64,000 bases of DNA from Saccharopolyspora flava (GCF_900116135.1 NZ_FOZX01000003.1:62001-126000), one strand, 5' to 3'; positions 27,219 to 40,477 are shown, counted from the stretch's first letter. The notes: generated by a model from the sequence alone, not told the origin. A program made the numbers and translations.

Positions 27219-28088
27219 ATGAAGTTCACGATGTCGGTGGCGATGACACCGCTGGATCAGCTCACCGAGCTCGCGCGCACCGCCGAGGAGTGCGGTTTCG
27301 CCTCGATCGCGCTGCCCGACTCGCTGTTCTACTCCGAGAAGGTCTCCGCCGAGTACCCCTACACGCCCGACGGTTCGCGGATGTGGAACGCCGACACGCC
27401 GTGGGTGGACCCGCTGATCGCCACCGCGGCGATGGGCGCGGTGACCTCCCGGCTGCGGTTCTACACCTCGGTGCTCAAGCTCGGTCCGCGCAACCCGGTG
27501 CTGCTGGCCCGCCAGCTGTCCTCGGTCGCGGCGATGACCGGCGACCGCTTCGGGCTCGGGCTGGGACTGGGCTGGGCGCCGGAGGAGTTCGAGTGGTGCG
27601 GCGCGCCGTACGCCAAGCGCGGCGCCCGGGTCGACGAGATGATCGAGATCATCCGGCTGATCCTGGGCGGCGGGATGGTCGAGTACCACGGGAAGTTCTT
27701 CGACTTCGACAAGCTGCAGATCTCCCCCGCCCCGGCGAAGCCGATGCCGCTCTACGTCGGCGGGCACACCGAGCCGGCGCTCAAGCGCGCGGCCCGGGTC
27801 GGCGACGGCTGGGCGTCGGCGATGATGAAGCTCTCCGAGCTGCGCGAGACCATCGACCGGCTCGGTGAGCTGCGCGCCTCCTACGACCGCGCCGACGTGC
27901 CGTTCGAGATCCAGGCGGTGTGCATCGACCGCTTCGGCGTCGACGGCTACCGCGAGCAGGCCGAGGTGGGCGTCACCGACGCGATCGTGGTGCCGTGGAT
28001 CTTCGACGGGCACGGCTTCGACGCGCCGCTGGAGGCCAAGCTGGACTCGGTCCGCAAGTTCGCCGCCGACGTCATCGAGAAGGTCTGA
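27219..28088 (+). CDS. LLM-class F420-dependent oxidoreductase of the ltp operon
   Basis: 289-residue LLM-fold enzyme (F420-dependent subgroup). It shows FASIALPDSLFYSEKVSAEYPY, FYTSVLKLGPRNPVLLARQLSS, GDRFGLGLGLGWAPEEFEW, YHGKFFDF, PLYVGGHTEPALKRAARVGDGW. ATG 27219 is 1 bp after the ltp3 stop, so co-translation is likely. It may reduce or oxidise a side-chain CoA ester or a ketosteroid; no substrate is assigned. Confidence 0.85.
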   Translation: MKFTMSVAMTPLDQLTELARTAEECGFASIALPDSLFYSEKVSAEYPYTPDGSRMWNADTPWVDPLIATAAMGAVTSRLRFYTSVLKLGPRNPVLLARQLSSVAAMTGDRFGLGLGLGWAPEEFEWCGAPYAKRGARVDEMIEIIRLILGGGMVEYHGKFFDFDKLQISPAPAKPMPLYVGGHTEPALKRAARVGDGWASAMMKLSELRETIDRLGELRASYDRADVPFEIQAVCIDRFGVDGYREQAEVGVTDAIVVPWIFDGHGFDAPLEAKLDSVRKFAADVIEKV

Positions 28089-28097
28089 GGAGGCCGC

Positions 28098-28529
28098 ATG
28101 AGCGGAGTGCACTGGAAGGCCACCCGCGCCTCCCACCCGGCCCGCGACGCCGCCCTGGCGTCGATGGACGCCGTCTCGCGAGGTGCGAAGGACGAGTGGC
28201 TGTCGCTGTTCGCCGACGACGCCGTCGTCGAGGACCCGGTGGGTCCCTCGGCGTTCGACCCCGACGGCAAGGGCCACCACGGCCGGGAGGCCATCGCCGC
28301 GTTCTGGGAGACGGCGATCGCCCAGGCCGAGCGCATCGAGTTCACCATCGAGGACTCGTTCGCCTGCGGCAACGAGGTCGCCAACACCGGCACCATCACC
28401 ACCCACCTCCCCGACGGCTCCGCGATGGACGCCGAGGGCGTCTTCACCTACCGGGTCGACGACCAGGGCCGGGTCACGGCCCTCAGGGCCTTCTGGGAGT
28501 TCGACAGAGCAGTCGCCACCCTCCGCTGA
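28098..28529 (+). CDS. SnoaL/ketosteroid-isomerase-like protein
   Basis: 143-residue NTF2-fold protein. The segment FADDAVVEDPVG (residues 39-49) is almost identical to the base-bearing motif of 3-oxo-delta5-steroid isomerases (FADDATVEDPVG), placing the catalytic Asp at residue 46. The oxyanion-hole Tyr expected about 24 residues earlier and the second Asp near the DHFRF strand are not obvious (the latter region reads EGVFTYR). It may therefore bind or isomerise a steroid differently, or act only as a binding protein. Last gene of the ltp operon. Confidence 0.75.
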   Translation: MSGVHWKATRASHPARDAALASMDAVSRGAKDEWLSLFADDAVVEDPVGPSAFDPDGKGHHGREAIAAFWETAIAQAERIEFTIEDSFACGNEVANTGTITTHLPDGSAMDAEGVFTYRVDDQGRVTALRAFWEFDRAVATLR

Positions 28530-28553
28530 CCCCCGTCCGAGGGTCCCCCAGTT

Positions 28554-28620
28554 GAAAACCCCGGTTTTCGCGCGACGAAAACCGGGGTTTTTGACACCGC
28601 GAAAACCGGGGTTTTCGTCG
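28554..28620. repeat. 24-bp-periodic inverted repeat, family C copy 1
   Basis: Three units built on GAAAACCGGGGTTTTC. The first (28555-28570) is in reverse orientation to the second and third (28577-28593 and 28601-28618), and the second and third are spaced by 24 bp. Units one and two form a hairpin of about 16 bp. The same arrangement, diverged, recurs at 61765-61832. It sits right after the SnoaL-like gene in a convergent gap. Confidence 0.8.
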
Positions 28621-28643
28621 CGGGGATGGGGTTGGGTACGACT

Positions 28644-28676
28644 ACGCCCCTCGGCTCGGAGGGAGCCGAGGGGCGT
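28644..28676. terminator. Bidirectional hairpin terminator
   Basis: Perfect 14-bp stem (28644-28657 with 28663-28676) and 5-nt loop GGAGG, 12 bp beyond the cyp125 stop at 28688 and between convergent genes. Confidence 0.7.
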
Positions 28677-28687
28677 CGTGGTGTTGG

Positions 28688-29914
28688 TCAGCGGTACTGG
28701 ACCCGGTATTCCTTGATGCCGTTGAGCCAGCCGGAGCGGAGGCGGCGGGGTTCGGCGAGCTGGCGGATGTCGGGCATGTGGTCGGCGATGGCGTTGAAGA
28801 TCAGGTCGATCTCCAGCCGCGCCAGGCTCGCGCCCAGGCAGTAGTGCGCGCCGGTACCGCCGAAGCCGACGTGCGGGTTCGGGTCGCGGGTGATGTCGAA
28901 GCGCTCCGGCTGGTCGAACACCTCCGGGTCGAAGTTGGCCGAGCTGTAGAACATCCCGACCCGCTCGCCCTTCTTGATCTGCACGCCCGACAGCTCGACG
29001 TCCTCCAGCGCGGTGCGCTGGAACGACACCACCGGGGTGGCCCAGCGGACGATCTCGTCGGCGGTGGTCTGCGGGCGCTCCCGCTTGTAGAGCTCCCACT
29101 GGTCGGGGTTCTGCAGGAACGCGTGCATGCCGTGGCTGATGGCGTTGCGGGTGGTCTCGTTGCCGGCCACCGCCAGCAGGATCGTGAAGAACCCGAACTC
29201 GTCGTCGCTGAGCGCGCTGCCGTCGACGTCGGCCTCGACGAGCTTGGTGACGATGTCGTCCATCGGGCACTTGCGCTTCTGGTCGGCCACGCCCATGAAG
29301 TAGCCGAGCATCTCCGCCGCGGCCGTCTCCGGGTCGATGTCGTACTCGGGGTCGTCGTAGGCGACCATCTGGTTCGACCAGTCGAAGATGTCCTTGCGGT
29401 GGTCCTGCGGCACGCCCAGCAGCTCGGCGATGGCCTGCAGCGGCAGCTCGCAGGCGATGTCGGTGACGAAGTCGCCGGTGCCGGACTCCAGCGCGCCGGT
29501 CGCGATCGCCTCGGCCCGCTGGTGCAGGACCTCCTCGAGGCTGTTGACCGCGCGCGGCGTGAACCCGCGCGCCACCAGGCGCCGGACCTTGGTGTGCTCC
29601 GGCGGGTCGATGTTGAGCATGACGAACCGCTGCATCTCGATCTGCTCGCGGCTCATCTCCTCGTTGAACCGGATGATCGCGGTGTTCTGGTAGGTCGAGA
29701 ACACGTCGGTGCGGCGCGAGATCTCCTTGACGTCCGCGTGCCGGGTGACGACCCAGTACCCCTCGTCCTCGAAGCCGGACTTGCGGAAGGGCTGCTTGTT
29801 CCACCAGATGGGCGCGGTGCGCCGGAGCTCCGCGAGTTCCTCCAGCGGCACCCGCTCGGAGTAGAGGTCGGGGTCGGTGAAGTCGAAGCCTTCCGGAAGG
29901 CTCGGTGCTGCCAC
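28688..29914 (-). CDS. cyp125: Cholesterol/cholest-4-en-3-one C26(27) monooxygenase CYP125
   Basis: 408-residue P450 that oxidises the terminal side-chain methyl to a carboxylate, the first committed step of side-chain breakdown. It shows WWNKQPF, NIDPPEHTKVRRLVARGFTPRAV, an I-helix AGNETTRNAISHG, ExxR in DEIVRWA, and the haem loop FGGTGAHYCLGASLARLE with Cys359. These stretches are characteristic of Mtb CYP125A1 (Rv3545c). GTG 29914 is preceded by GGAGG. A KstR site lies 25 bp upstream. Unlike Mtb, cyp125 is not next to the chsE1-ltp2 operon but stands alone, divergent from fadA5. Confidence 0.95.
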   Translation of the reverse strand: MAAPSLPEGFDFTDPDLYSERVPLEELAELRRTAPIWWNKQPFRKSGFEDEGYWVVTRHADVKEISRRTDVFSTYQNTAIIRFNEEMSREQIEMQRFVMLNIDPPEHTKVRRLVARGFTPRAVNSLEEVLHQRAEAIATGALESGTGDFVTDIACELPLQAIAELLGVPQDHRKDIFDWSNQMVAYDDPEYDIDPETAAAEMLGYFMGVADQKRKCPMDDIVTKLVEADVDGSALSDDEFGFFTILLAVAGNETTRNAISHGMHAFLQNPDQWELYKRERPQTTADEIVRWATPVVSFQRTALEDVELSGVQIKKGERVGMFYSSANFDPEVFDQPERFDITRDPNPHVGFGGTGAHYCLGASLARLEIDLIFNAIADHMPDIRQLAEPRRLRSGWLNGIKEYRVQYR

Positions 29915-29938
29915 GGCTACCTCCTGCGCTGCACGAAC

Positions 29939-29952
29939 TGAAACGAGTTCTA
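29939..29952. promoter_or_regulatory. KstR-type operator (tgaAACgaGTTcta)
   Basis: AACnnGTT-core site 25 bp upstream of the cyp125 GTG, in the divergent cyp125-fadA5 region. Confidence 0.75.
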
Positions 29953-30061
29953 TGTGAAGAGAACCACAAGATGCCAGCTCGGTAAACCCCTTTCACCGCA
30001 CATGAATCGTACAAGCAAAGGGAAAGATCGTCCGACCTCGAACTGCACCGTGGCGCACAGG

Positions 30062-30075
30062 GATAACATGTTCTA
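30062..30075. promoter_or_regulatory. KstR-type operator (gatAACatGTTcta)
   Basis: AACnnGTT-core site 41 bp upstream of the fadA5 GTG. With the site at 29939-29952 each divergent gene has its own operator. Confidence 0.8.
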
Positions 30076-30076
30076 G

Positions 30077-31246
<1,170 letters not shown>

Positions 31247-31255
31247 CCCCGACGC

Positions 31256-31513
31256 GCAGTTATCATGAAAACTGCGCTCCCCCTCGGGTGGGGAGGTTTT
31301 CATGAAAACTTCCCCACCCGAGGAACGACAAAGTCCACCGTGCCCAGCGCACGGTGGACTTTTCGTCATCTGGACCCGGTCGACCACCGGGTGGTGAGGT
31401 GGGTGGAGGAGGGAAGTTTTCATGAAAACTGTGTCCCCCACAAACGGACGGGACCTCGGGGTCTCGTGCTGGGGGTGGGGAAGTTTTCATGAAAACTTCC
31501 CCACCCCCAGCAC
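31256..31513. repeat. GTTTTCATGAAAAC palindrome cluster, family D
   Basis: Four copies of the 14-bp palindrome GTTTTCATGAAAAC, the first partial (about 31261-31273). Two are extended: 31282-31323 is a 42-bp palindrome with one G-T mismatch pair, and 31466-31513 is a perfect 48-bp palindrome with no spacer (24-bp arms). The third copy lies at 31414-31431. The flanks of the long copies are G-runs and C-runs that differ between copies. The cluster fills the convergent gap between fadA5 (stop 31246) and hsaB (stop 31541). Function unknown; terminator, recombination or protein-binding roles are possible. Confidence 0.85.
31330..31362. terminator. Hairpin terminator between fadA5 and hsaB
   Basis: Perfect 14-bp stem AAAGTCCACCGTGC with its complement (31330-31343 and 31349-31362), 5-nt loop, followed by TTTCGTC. 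It is A/T-flanked on both sides, so it could terminate both directions. It is embedded within the family D palindrome cluster. Confidence 0.75.
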
Positions 31514-31540
31514 TAGAGGTGACCGTTGGTCGGGGGTGGG

Positions 31541-32110
31541 TCAGAGCCAGTCTTCGGGGGTTCCGGTGAGGAAGTCCTCCGGCCAGTAGCGGGCCGGGGT
31601 GGTGGGGTGGGTGATGCCCGTGTAGGAGCCCTTGTAGAACAGGAGGGGGTCTTCGTCGGTGGGTTCGCCCAGGGTGCGGACTCGGCCCACGACGATGTGG
31701 TGGTCCCCTCCGTCGAGGACGTTGTCGACCTCGCAGTCGAGCCAGGTGAGGGCGCCGTCGAGGACCGGGGCGCCCGACGGGGCCGGGGCCCAGCCGAGGT
31801 TCGCGAACTTGTCCTCGCCCCGGCGGCCGAAGACCGCGGAGACCTCGCGCTGCTCGGCGGACAGGACGTTGACGCAGAAGTGGCCGGCGCGTTCGATCAG
31901 CGGCCACGTGCGAGACGTCTTGCCGGGGCAGAACAGGATCAGCGGCGGGTCCAGCGACAGCGCCGAGAACGACTGGCAGGCGAAGCCCACCGGTCCGCCG
32001 TCCCCGGCGGCCGTCACCACCGTCACGCCGGTGCAGAAGTGCCCCAGCGTGCGCCGGAACCCGGCCGCCTCGACCTCCGCGCCGCTCACCTGCGGAACCA
32101 CCGCTCCCAT
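31541..32110 (-). CDS. hsaB: Flavin reductase HsaB
   Basis: 189-residue short-chain flavin reductase that supplies reduced FMN/FAD to the HsaA oxygenase. It shows the split-barrel FMN-binding pattern FRRTLGHFCTGVTVVTA, GFACQSFSALSLDPPLILFCPG and HHIVVGRV. ATG 32110 has an AGGGGAG site; the longer open frame upstream runs into hsaC and is not used. Last gene of the hsa operon, 11 bp after hsaC. Matches Mtb HsaB (Rv3567c) in length and position. Confidence 0.92.
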   Translation of the reverse strand: MGAVVPQVSGAEVEAAGFRRTLGHFCTGVTVVTAAGDGGPVGFACQSFSALSLDPPLILFCPGKTSRTWPLIERAGHFCVNVLSAEQREVSAVFGRRGEDKFANLGWAPAPSGAPVLDGALTWLDCEVDNVLDGGDHHIVVGRVRTLGEPTDEDPLLFYKGSYTGITHPTTPARYWPEDFLTGTPEDWL

Positions 32111-32121
32111 CGCCGCTCCCC

Positions 32122-36123
<4,002 letters not shown>

Positions 36124-36127
<4 letters not shown>

Positions 36128-37029
36128 CGCGCGGCCTCCTTCTGCAGCGCCCCGGTGCGGGCGAGCTCGTCGCCGACCCGCACCGCGGCGGCGGTCATGA
36201 TGTCGAGATTGCCGGAGTACTTCGGCAGGAAGTCGCCCGCGCCCTCGACCTCGACGAACACCGCGACGCGCGCGTGCCCGCCGGTGACGGCCGAGGGCGG
36301 GTCGAACTGCGGCTCGGACAGCAGCCGGTAGCCGGGGACGTACTCGGCGATGTCGCGCGCCATCCGGGTGATCGACTCGCCGACGGCGTCGGTGTCGGCG
36401 TCGGCCGGGATGGCGCAGAAGATGGTGTCGCGCATGATCATCGGCGGGTCGGCGGGGTTGAGCACGATGATCGCCTTGCCGCGCTCGGCTCCCCCGATGA
36501 CCTCGATGCCCTTGGCGGTGGTGCGGGTGAACTCGTCGATGTTGGAGCGGGTTCCGGGCCCGGCCGACACCGAGGACACCGACGCGACGATCTCGGCGTA
36601 GGCGACCGGCACGACCCTGGACACGGCGTGCACGATCGGGATCGTGGCCTGCCCGCCGCAGGTGATGAGGTTGATGTTCGGCGCGTCCAGGTGCTCGCCG
36701 ATGTTCACCGGCGGCACCACGTAGGGCCCGACGGCCGCGGGCGTGAGGTCGATGGCCCGGATGCCGCGCTCGGCGTAGCGCGGCGCGTTGGCCTTGTGCA
36801 CGTAGGCCGAGGTGGCCTCGAAGACGATGTCGGGACTTTCGTTGTCCAGCAACCAGTCCACGCCCTCGGCGCTGGTCGCCACGCCCATGTCGGCGGCCCG
36901 GCGCAGCCCGTCGCTGTCCGGGTCGATGCCGATCATCCAGGCCGGTTCGACGTCCTTCGACCGGCTGAGCTTGTAGAGCAGGTCGGTGCCGATGTTGCCC
37001 GACCCCACGATCGCCGCTTTGGCGGCCAT
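36124..37029 (-). CDS. hsaG: Acylating propanal/acetaldehyde dehydrogenase HsaG
   Basis: 301-residue CoA-acylating aldehyde dehydrogenase of the DmpF type. The NAD motif [15 protein letters not shown] is at residues 6-20 and the catalytic Cys124 in [11 protein letters not shown]. It converts propanal from HsaF to propionyl-CoA. ATG 37029 has GGAGGG 4-9 bp upstream; the open frame further upstream overlaps hsaE and is rejected. Operon order hsaE-hsaG-hsaF is as in Mtb Rv3536c-Rv3534c. Confidence 0.95.
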
Positions 37030-37039
37030 AACGCCCTCC

Positions 37040-37816
37040 CTAGGGTTTCGCGGTGAGACCGACGGTGCCGAGACCGGTGAACTCGGCCCGGAACGCGTCG
37101 CCGGGCCGCAGGTCGATGGCGCGGGTGCAGGAGCCGGGCAGCACGACGTTGCCCGCTCGCAGGCGCACCCCGAACCCGGAGACCTTGTCGGCCAACCAGG
37201 CCACGGCGGTGGCGGGGTTGCCGAGCACAGCGTCGGAGCGCCCCTCGGCGACGACCTCGCCGTTGCGGTGCAGCACGGCGTCGATGCCGCGCGGGTCGAG
37301 CTCGCCGGGCGCCACACGCGCGGCACCGAGCACGTAGCCGGCGGAGGAGGCGTTGTCGGCGATGGTGTCGGCGATGCCGATGCGCCAGTCGCGGATGCGG
37401 CTGTCGATCAGCTCGATGGACGGGATCAGCGCCTCGGTCCGGTCCAGCACGCCCTGCTCGTCGCAGCCCGGCGGGACGTCCTCGGCAAGCAGGAACCCGA
37501 CCTCGACCTCCACCCGCGGGTAGCAGTAGGCGCGGGCGTCGAGGGGGACGTCCTCGTCGACGGCCATGTCGGTGAGCAGGTGCCCGTAGTCGGGCTCGTC
37601 GACGCCCATCATCTGCTGCATCGCCGGTGAGGACAGCCCGACCTTGTGCCCGGCGACGGGGGTGTTCCGGCGGCGGATGTTGATCAGCTGGATCTCGTAG
37701 GCGTCGACCACGTCGATGTCCGGGTGCGACTCGACCAGCGGCGGGATGGGGTCCCGCTCGCGTTCGGCCCGCCACAACCGCTCGGCGAGCCCTGCCCGGG
37801 TCTCGGCACTGAGCAT
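37040..37816 (-). CDS. hsaE: 2-hydroxyhexa-2,4-dienoate hydratase HsaE
   Basis: 258-residue hydratase of the MhpD/fumarylacetoacetase-like family. It shows [29 protein letters not shown], the metal-binding [10 protein letters not shown] with acidic residues at about 102-106, and [11 protein letters not shown]. It hydrates the dienoate released by HsaD. It is first in the seven-gene hsa operon (37816 down to 31541), with three KstR-type sites in the 110 bp upstream. Confidence 0.94.
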   Translation of the reverse strand: MLSAETRAGLAERLWRAERERDPIPPLVESHPDIDVVDAYEIQLINIRRRNTPVAGHKVGLSSPAMQQMMGVDEPDYGHLLTDMAVDEDVPLDARAYCYPRVEVEVGFLLAEDVPPGCDEQGVLDRTEALIPSIELIDSRIRDWRIGIADTIADNASSAGYVLGAARVAPGELDPRGIDAVLHRNGEVVAEGRSDAVLGNPATAVAWLADKVSGFGVRLRAGNVVLPGSCTRAIDLRPGDAFRAEFTGLGTVGLTAKP

Positions 37817-37836
37817 GCGACCTCCACGCCACCGAC

Positions 37837-37850
37837 TGGAACAGGTTCCC
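37837..37850. promoter_or_regulatory. KstR-type operator 1 of hsaE (tggAACagGTTccc)
   Basis: AACnnGTT-core site 21 bp upstream of the hsaE ATG, probably covering the core promoter of the hsa operon. Confidence 0.75.
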
Positions 37851-37859
37851 CTTCACGTA

Positions 37860-37873
37860 AGAAACCGGTTCAC
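37860..37873. promoter_or_regulatory. KstR-type operator 2 of hsaE (agaAACcgGTTcac)
   Basis: Second AACnnGTT-core site, 23 bp (about two helical turns) from the first, suggesting side-by-side dimers on one DNA face. Confidence 0.65.
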
Positions 37874-37915
37874 GTGCTGATATTGGCCCATCATACCGCT
37901 CGACGCGGCGAAATC

Positions 37916-37929
37916 TATAACATGTTTCA
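37916..37929. promoter_or_regulatory. KstR-type operator 3, overlapping the ltp2 stop codon (tatAACatGTTtca)
   Basis: Third site, with its last three bases (TCA) being the complement of the ltp2 TGA stop (37927-37929). It lies 56 bp from operator 2 and could act as an upstream site or roadblock for transcripts coming from ltp2. Confidence 0.75.
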
Positions 37930-39093
37930 GTTGCTTGTGAGCACCAGTCCGCTGGTGGGGACCCCGGTCCCCGCGGTCACCAGCACGTTGCTCACCTCGT
38001 CGACCTGGTTGACCGCCGTGCCGCGGATCTGCCGGACTCCCTCGGCGATGCCGTTCATCCCGTGGATGTAGGCCTCGCCCAGCTGACCGCCGTGGGTGTT
38101 CAGCGGTAGCCTGCCGCCGTGCTCGATGGCGCCGTCGGCGATGAAGTCCTTGGCCTCGCCCCGCCCGCAGAAGCCCAGCTCCTCCAGCTGGACCAGCACG
38201 AACGGCGTGAAGTGGTCGTAGAGGATGCCGACCTGCACCTCGTCGGGCCCGATCCCGGACTGCTCCCACAGCTGACGGGCCACCAGGCCCATCTCGGGCA
38301 GCCCGGTCAGCGAATCGCGGTAGTAGCTGGTCATGGTGAACTGGTCCGGCCCGCTGCCCTGCGCCGCCGCCGACACCACGGCCGGCGGCTGGGCCAGGTC
38401 CCGGGCGCGGTCGAGGCTGGTGACCACCAGCGCCACCCCGCCGTCGCTCTCCTGGCAGCAGTCCAGCAACCGCAGCGGTTCGGTGATCCACCGCGAGTTC
38501 TGGTGGTCCTCCAGCGTGATCGGGCGCTCGTAGAACCAGGCGTGCGGGTTGGTGGCGGCGTGCTTGCGGTCGGCGACCGCGATGCGGCCGAAGTCCTCGC
38601 TGGTCGCGCCGTACTCGTGCATGTAGCGGCGGGCGAACATGGCCACCTGCGCGCCCGGCGTGCCCAGGCCCATCGGGTAGGACCAGCTGTTGTCCACGCC
38701 GGTGGAGGTCGCCTGCCCGGACAGCCCGGCGTTGAACTGGCCGAACCGCTGCCCGGACCGCTCGTTGAACGCCCGGTAGCAGACCACGACCTCGGCCATC
38801 CCGGTCGCCACCGCCATCGCCGCCTGCTGCACGGTCGCGCAGGCCGCGCCACCGCCGTAGTGGATCCGGCTGAAGTAGCTCAGGTTCGGGATGCCGACCT
38901 CGCGGGCCACCGCGACCTCGGTGTTGGTGTCCATGGTGAAGGTGACCAGCCCGTCCACATCGGACGGTTCGAGTCCGGCGTCGGCCAGCGCCGTGCGCAC
39001 GCACTCGGCGGCCAGCTGCAGCTCGCTGCGCCCGGAGTCCTTGGAGAACTCGGTCGCGCCGATGCCGGCGATGGCGGTCTTGCCTGAGATCAT
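37927..39093 (-). CDS. ltp2: Retro-aldolase Ltp2 (17-HOPC-CoA side-chain cleavage)
   Basis: 388-residue thiolase-like protein. It shows IAGIGATEFSKDSGRSE, YFSRIHYGGGAACATVQQAA, MGLGTPGAQVAMFARRYMHEYG, QESDGGVALVV, ILYDHFTPFVLVQLE and LPLNTHGGQLGEAYIHGMN. Ltp2 with the ChsH2 DUF35 domain cleaves 17-hydroxy-3-oxo-4-pregnene-20-carboxyl-CoA to androstenedione and propionyl-CoA. ATG overlaps the chsH1 stop. Mtb Rv3540c equivalent. Last gene of the five-gene igr-like operon. Confidence 0.93.
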   Translation of the reverse strand: MISGKTAIAGIGATEFSKDSGRSELQLAAECVRTALADAGLEPSDVDGLVTFTMDTNTEVAVAREVGIPNLSYFSRIHYGGGAACATVQQAAMAVATGMAEVVVCYRAFNERSGQRFGQFNAGLSGQATSTGVDNSWSYPMGLGTPGAQVAMFARRYMHEYGATSEDFGRIAVADRKHAATNPHAWFYERPITLEDHQNSRWITEPLRLLDCCQESDGGVALVVTSLDRARDLAQPPAVVSAAAQGSGPDQFTMTSYYRDSLTGLPEMGLVARQLWEQSGIGPDEVQVGILYDHFTPFVLVQLEELGFCGRGEAKDFIADGAIEHGGRLPLNTHGGQLGEAYIHGMNGIAEGVRQIRGTAVNQVDEVSNVLVTAGTGVPTSGLVLTSN

Positions 39094-39515
39094 CGGGCCA
39101 CCTCCGGCAGCTCCAGCCGCACCCGGCCGGTGACGTGGGTGCCGAGCCGGTTGCGGCCCAGCACCTCGACGACGAACACGCCGTCGGCGCGTTCGAGGAC
39201 CTGGCCGTGCATCGTCAGCGTGTCGTAGGCGTAGCAGGGCACGCCGAGCTTGATCGACACCCCGCGCACCAGCGCCTCCGGACCCGCCCAGTCGGTGACG
39301 TAGCGCTGCACCAGCCCGGTGGTGGTGAGGATGTTGAGGAAGATGTCCTGCGACCCCTTGGCGTGCGCCAGGTCCCGGTCGTGGTGCACGTCCTGGAAAT
39401 CGCGGGTGGCGATGGCCGTGCTGACGATGAAGGTCGGGGTCGCCTCGATGCGCTCCTCCGGCAGGGAATCACCGATCGCGATCTCCCCCGCAGTGCGCGT
39501 GTGCGCCAAAGTCAT
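39090..39515 (-). CDS. chsH1: Steroid enoyl-CoA hydratase small subunit ChsH1 (MaoC-like)
   Basis: 141-residue single-hotdog MaoC-like protein. The hydratase motif RDFQDVHHDRDLA (about residues 38-50) carries the Asp/His pair, followed by GSQDIFLNILTTTGLVQRYVTDWAGP. ChsH1 pairs with ChsH2 to hydrate the 17(20) double bond of 3-OPDC-CoA. Overlaps both neighbours by 4 bp, as expected for obligate complex partners. Mtb Rv3541c equivalent. Confidence 0.92.
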   Translation of the reverse strand: MTLAHTRTAGEIAIGDSLPEERIEATPTFIVSTAIATRDFQDVHHDRDLAHAKGSQDIFLNILTTTGLVQRYVTDWAGPEALVRGVSIKLGVPCYAYDTLTMHGQVLERADGVFVVEVLGRNRLGTHVTGRVRLELPEVAR

Positions 39516-40477
39516 TCCGCCTCCACGGGTTTCCAGTACGGCAGGGTCAGTTCGTCATCGACGCGCTGGTAGGCGACCTGGACGCGCTGCCCGATCGTCA
39601 CCTCGTCGGGCTCGACGCCGTGCAGCTCGCCGAGGATCCGGACGCCCTCGTCGAGCTCGACCAGCGCGATCACCAGCGGGAGCTTCTTGCCGGGGATCGC
39701 GGGCCGGTGGTGCACGACGTAGCTGTAGACCTCGCCGAGCCCCTCGGCGACCAGGTGGGTGCGCTTGGTGGCACCGCACTCCGGGCACATCGGGCCCGGC
39801 GGGTGGCGCAGCAGCCCGCAGGCGCCGCAGCGCTGGATGCGCAGCTCACCGGCGGCGGCGCCCTCCCAGAAGTAGGCGGTGTCGCGGTTGATCGCGGGCC
39901 GGATCACCTCGGCGGGCGGCTCCGGATCGGGCTTGGCCTGCGCGGGTTCGGCTTCGGCGGGCCGGAACTTCAGGACCCGGAACATCATCTCGGCGACCGG
40001 TTCGTCGCCGACGTACCAGGTGTTGCGGGTGGTGACGAACCAGCCCTCGCCGAGCCCGGTGGTCTTCGGTCCGACCACGGAGTCGAGCTTGGTGGTGACC
40101 GCGACCTGCTCGCCGTGCCGCAGGTAGCGGTGGTAGGTCTGCTCGCAGTTGGTGGCGACCACCGAGACGTAACCGGCCTCGTCGAGAGCGCCCATCATCG
40201 CGTAGAGCGGGTCGTCGGGGTCGCGCTGCGGGTGCAGCCCGCCCATGGTCCACACCTGGGCCATCGCCGGCGGCGCGACGAGTCCACCGTGGACGGAGGC
40301 CGCGGCGGCCTCGGCGTCGGTGTAGACCGGGTTGGCGTCGCGCAGCGCCTCCACCCAGTTGTTGATCATCGGCAGGTTCACCGGATCGCGCCCGGAGCGC
40401 GGCGCGGAGGCACCGCGCTCGGCGATCCGCTTGGCCGCCGCCCTGATCTCGTCGGCTTCGGTGGCGGTACTGGTCAT
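39512..40477 (-). CDS. chsH2: Steroid enoyl-CoA hydratase large subunit ChsH2 (MaoC + DUF35)
   Basis: 321-residue two-domain protein. Residues 25-172 form a MaoC-like hotdog (WVEALRDANPVYTD, GGLVAPPAMAQVW, NCEQTYHRYLRHGEQ). Residues 195-321 form a DUF35 domain with zinc ribbon Cys217-x2-Cys220 and Cys231-x2-Cys234 and an OB fold. The first domain makes the hydratase with ChsH1; the second binds Ltp2 for the retro-aldol step, so one protein links both reactions. A Pro/Glu-rich linker lies at 173-192. Mtb Rv3542c equivalent. Confidence 0.94.
   Translation of the reverse strand: MTSTATEADEIRAAAKRIAERGASAPRSGRDPVNLPMINNWVEALRDANPVYTDAEAAAASVHGGLVAPPAMAQVWTMGGLHPQRDPDDPLYAMMGALDEAGYVSVVATNCEQTYHRYLRHGEQVAVTTKLDSVVGPKTTGLGEGWFVTTRNTWYVGDEPVAEMMFRVLKFRPAEAEPAQAKPDPEPPAEVIRPAINRDTAYFWEGAAAGELRIQRCGACGLLRHPPGPMCPECGATKRTHLVAEGLGEVYSYVVHHRPAIPGKKLPLVIALVELDEGVRILGELHGVEPDEVTIGQRVQVAYQRVDDELTLPYWKPVEAE

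Noticed and set aside
27096-30014. Open frame of about 970 codons on the minus strand across the ltp operon and cyp125
   Set aside because: It reads through several proven genes and a repeat in the wrong frame; only an absence-of-stops artefact of G+C-rich DNA.
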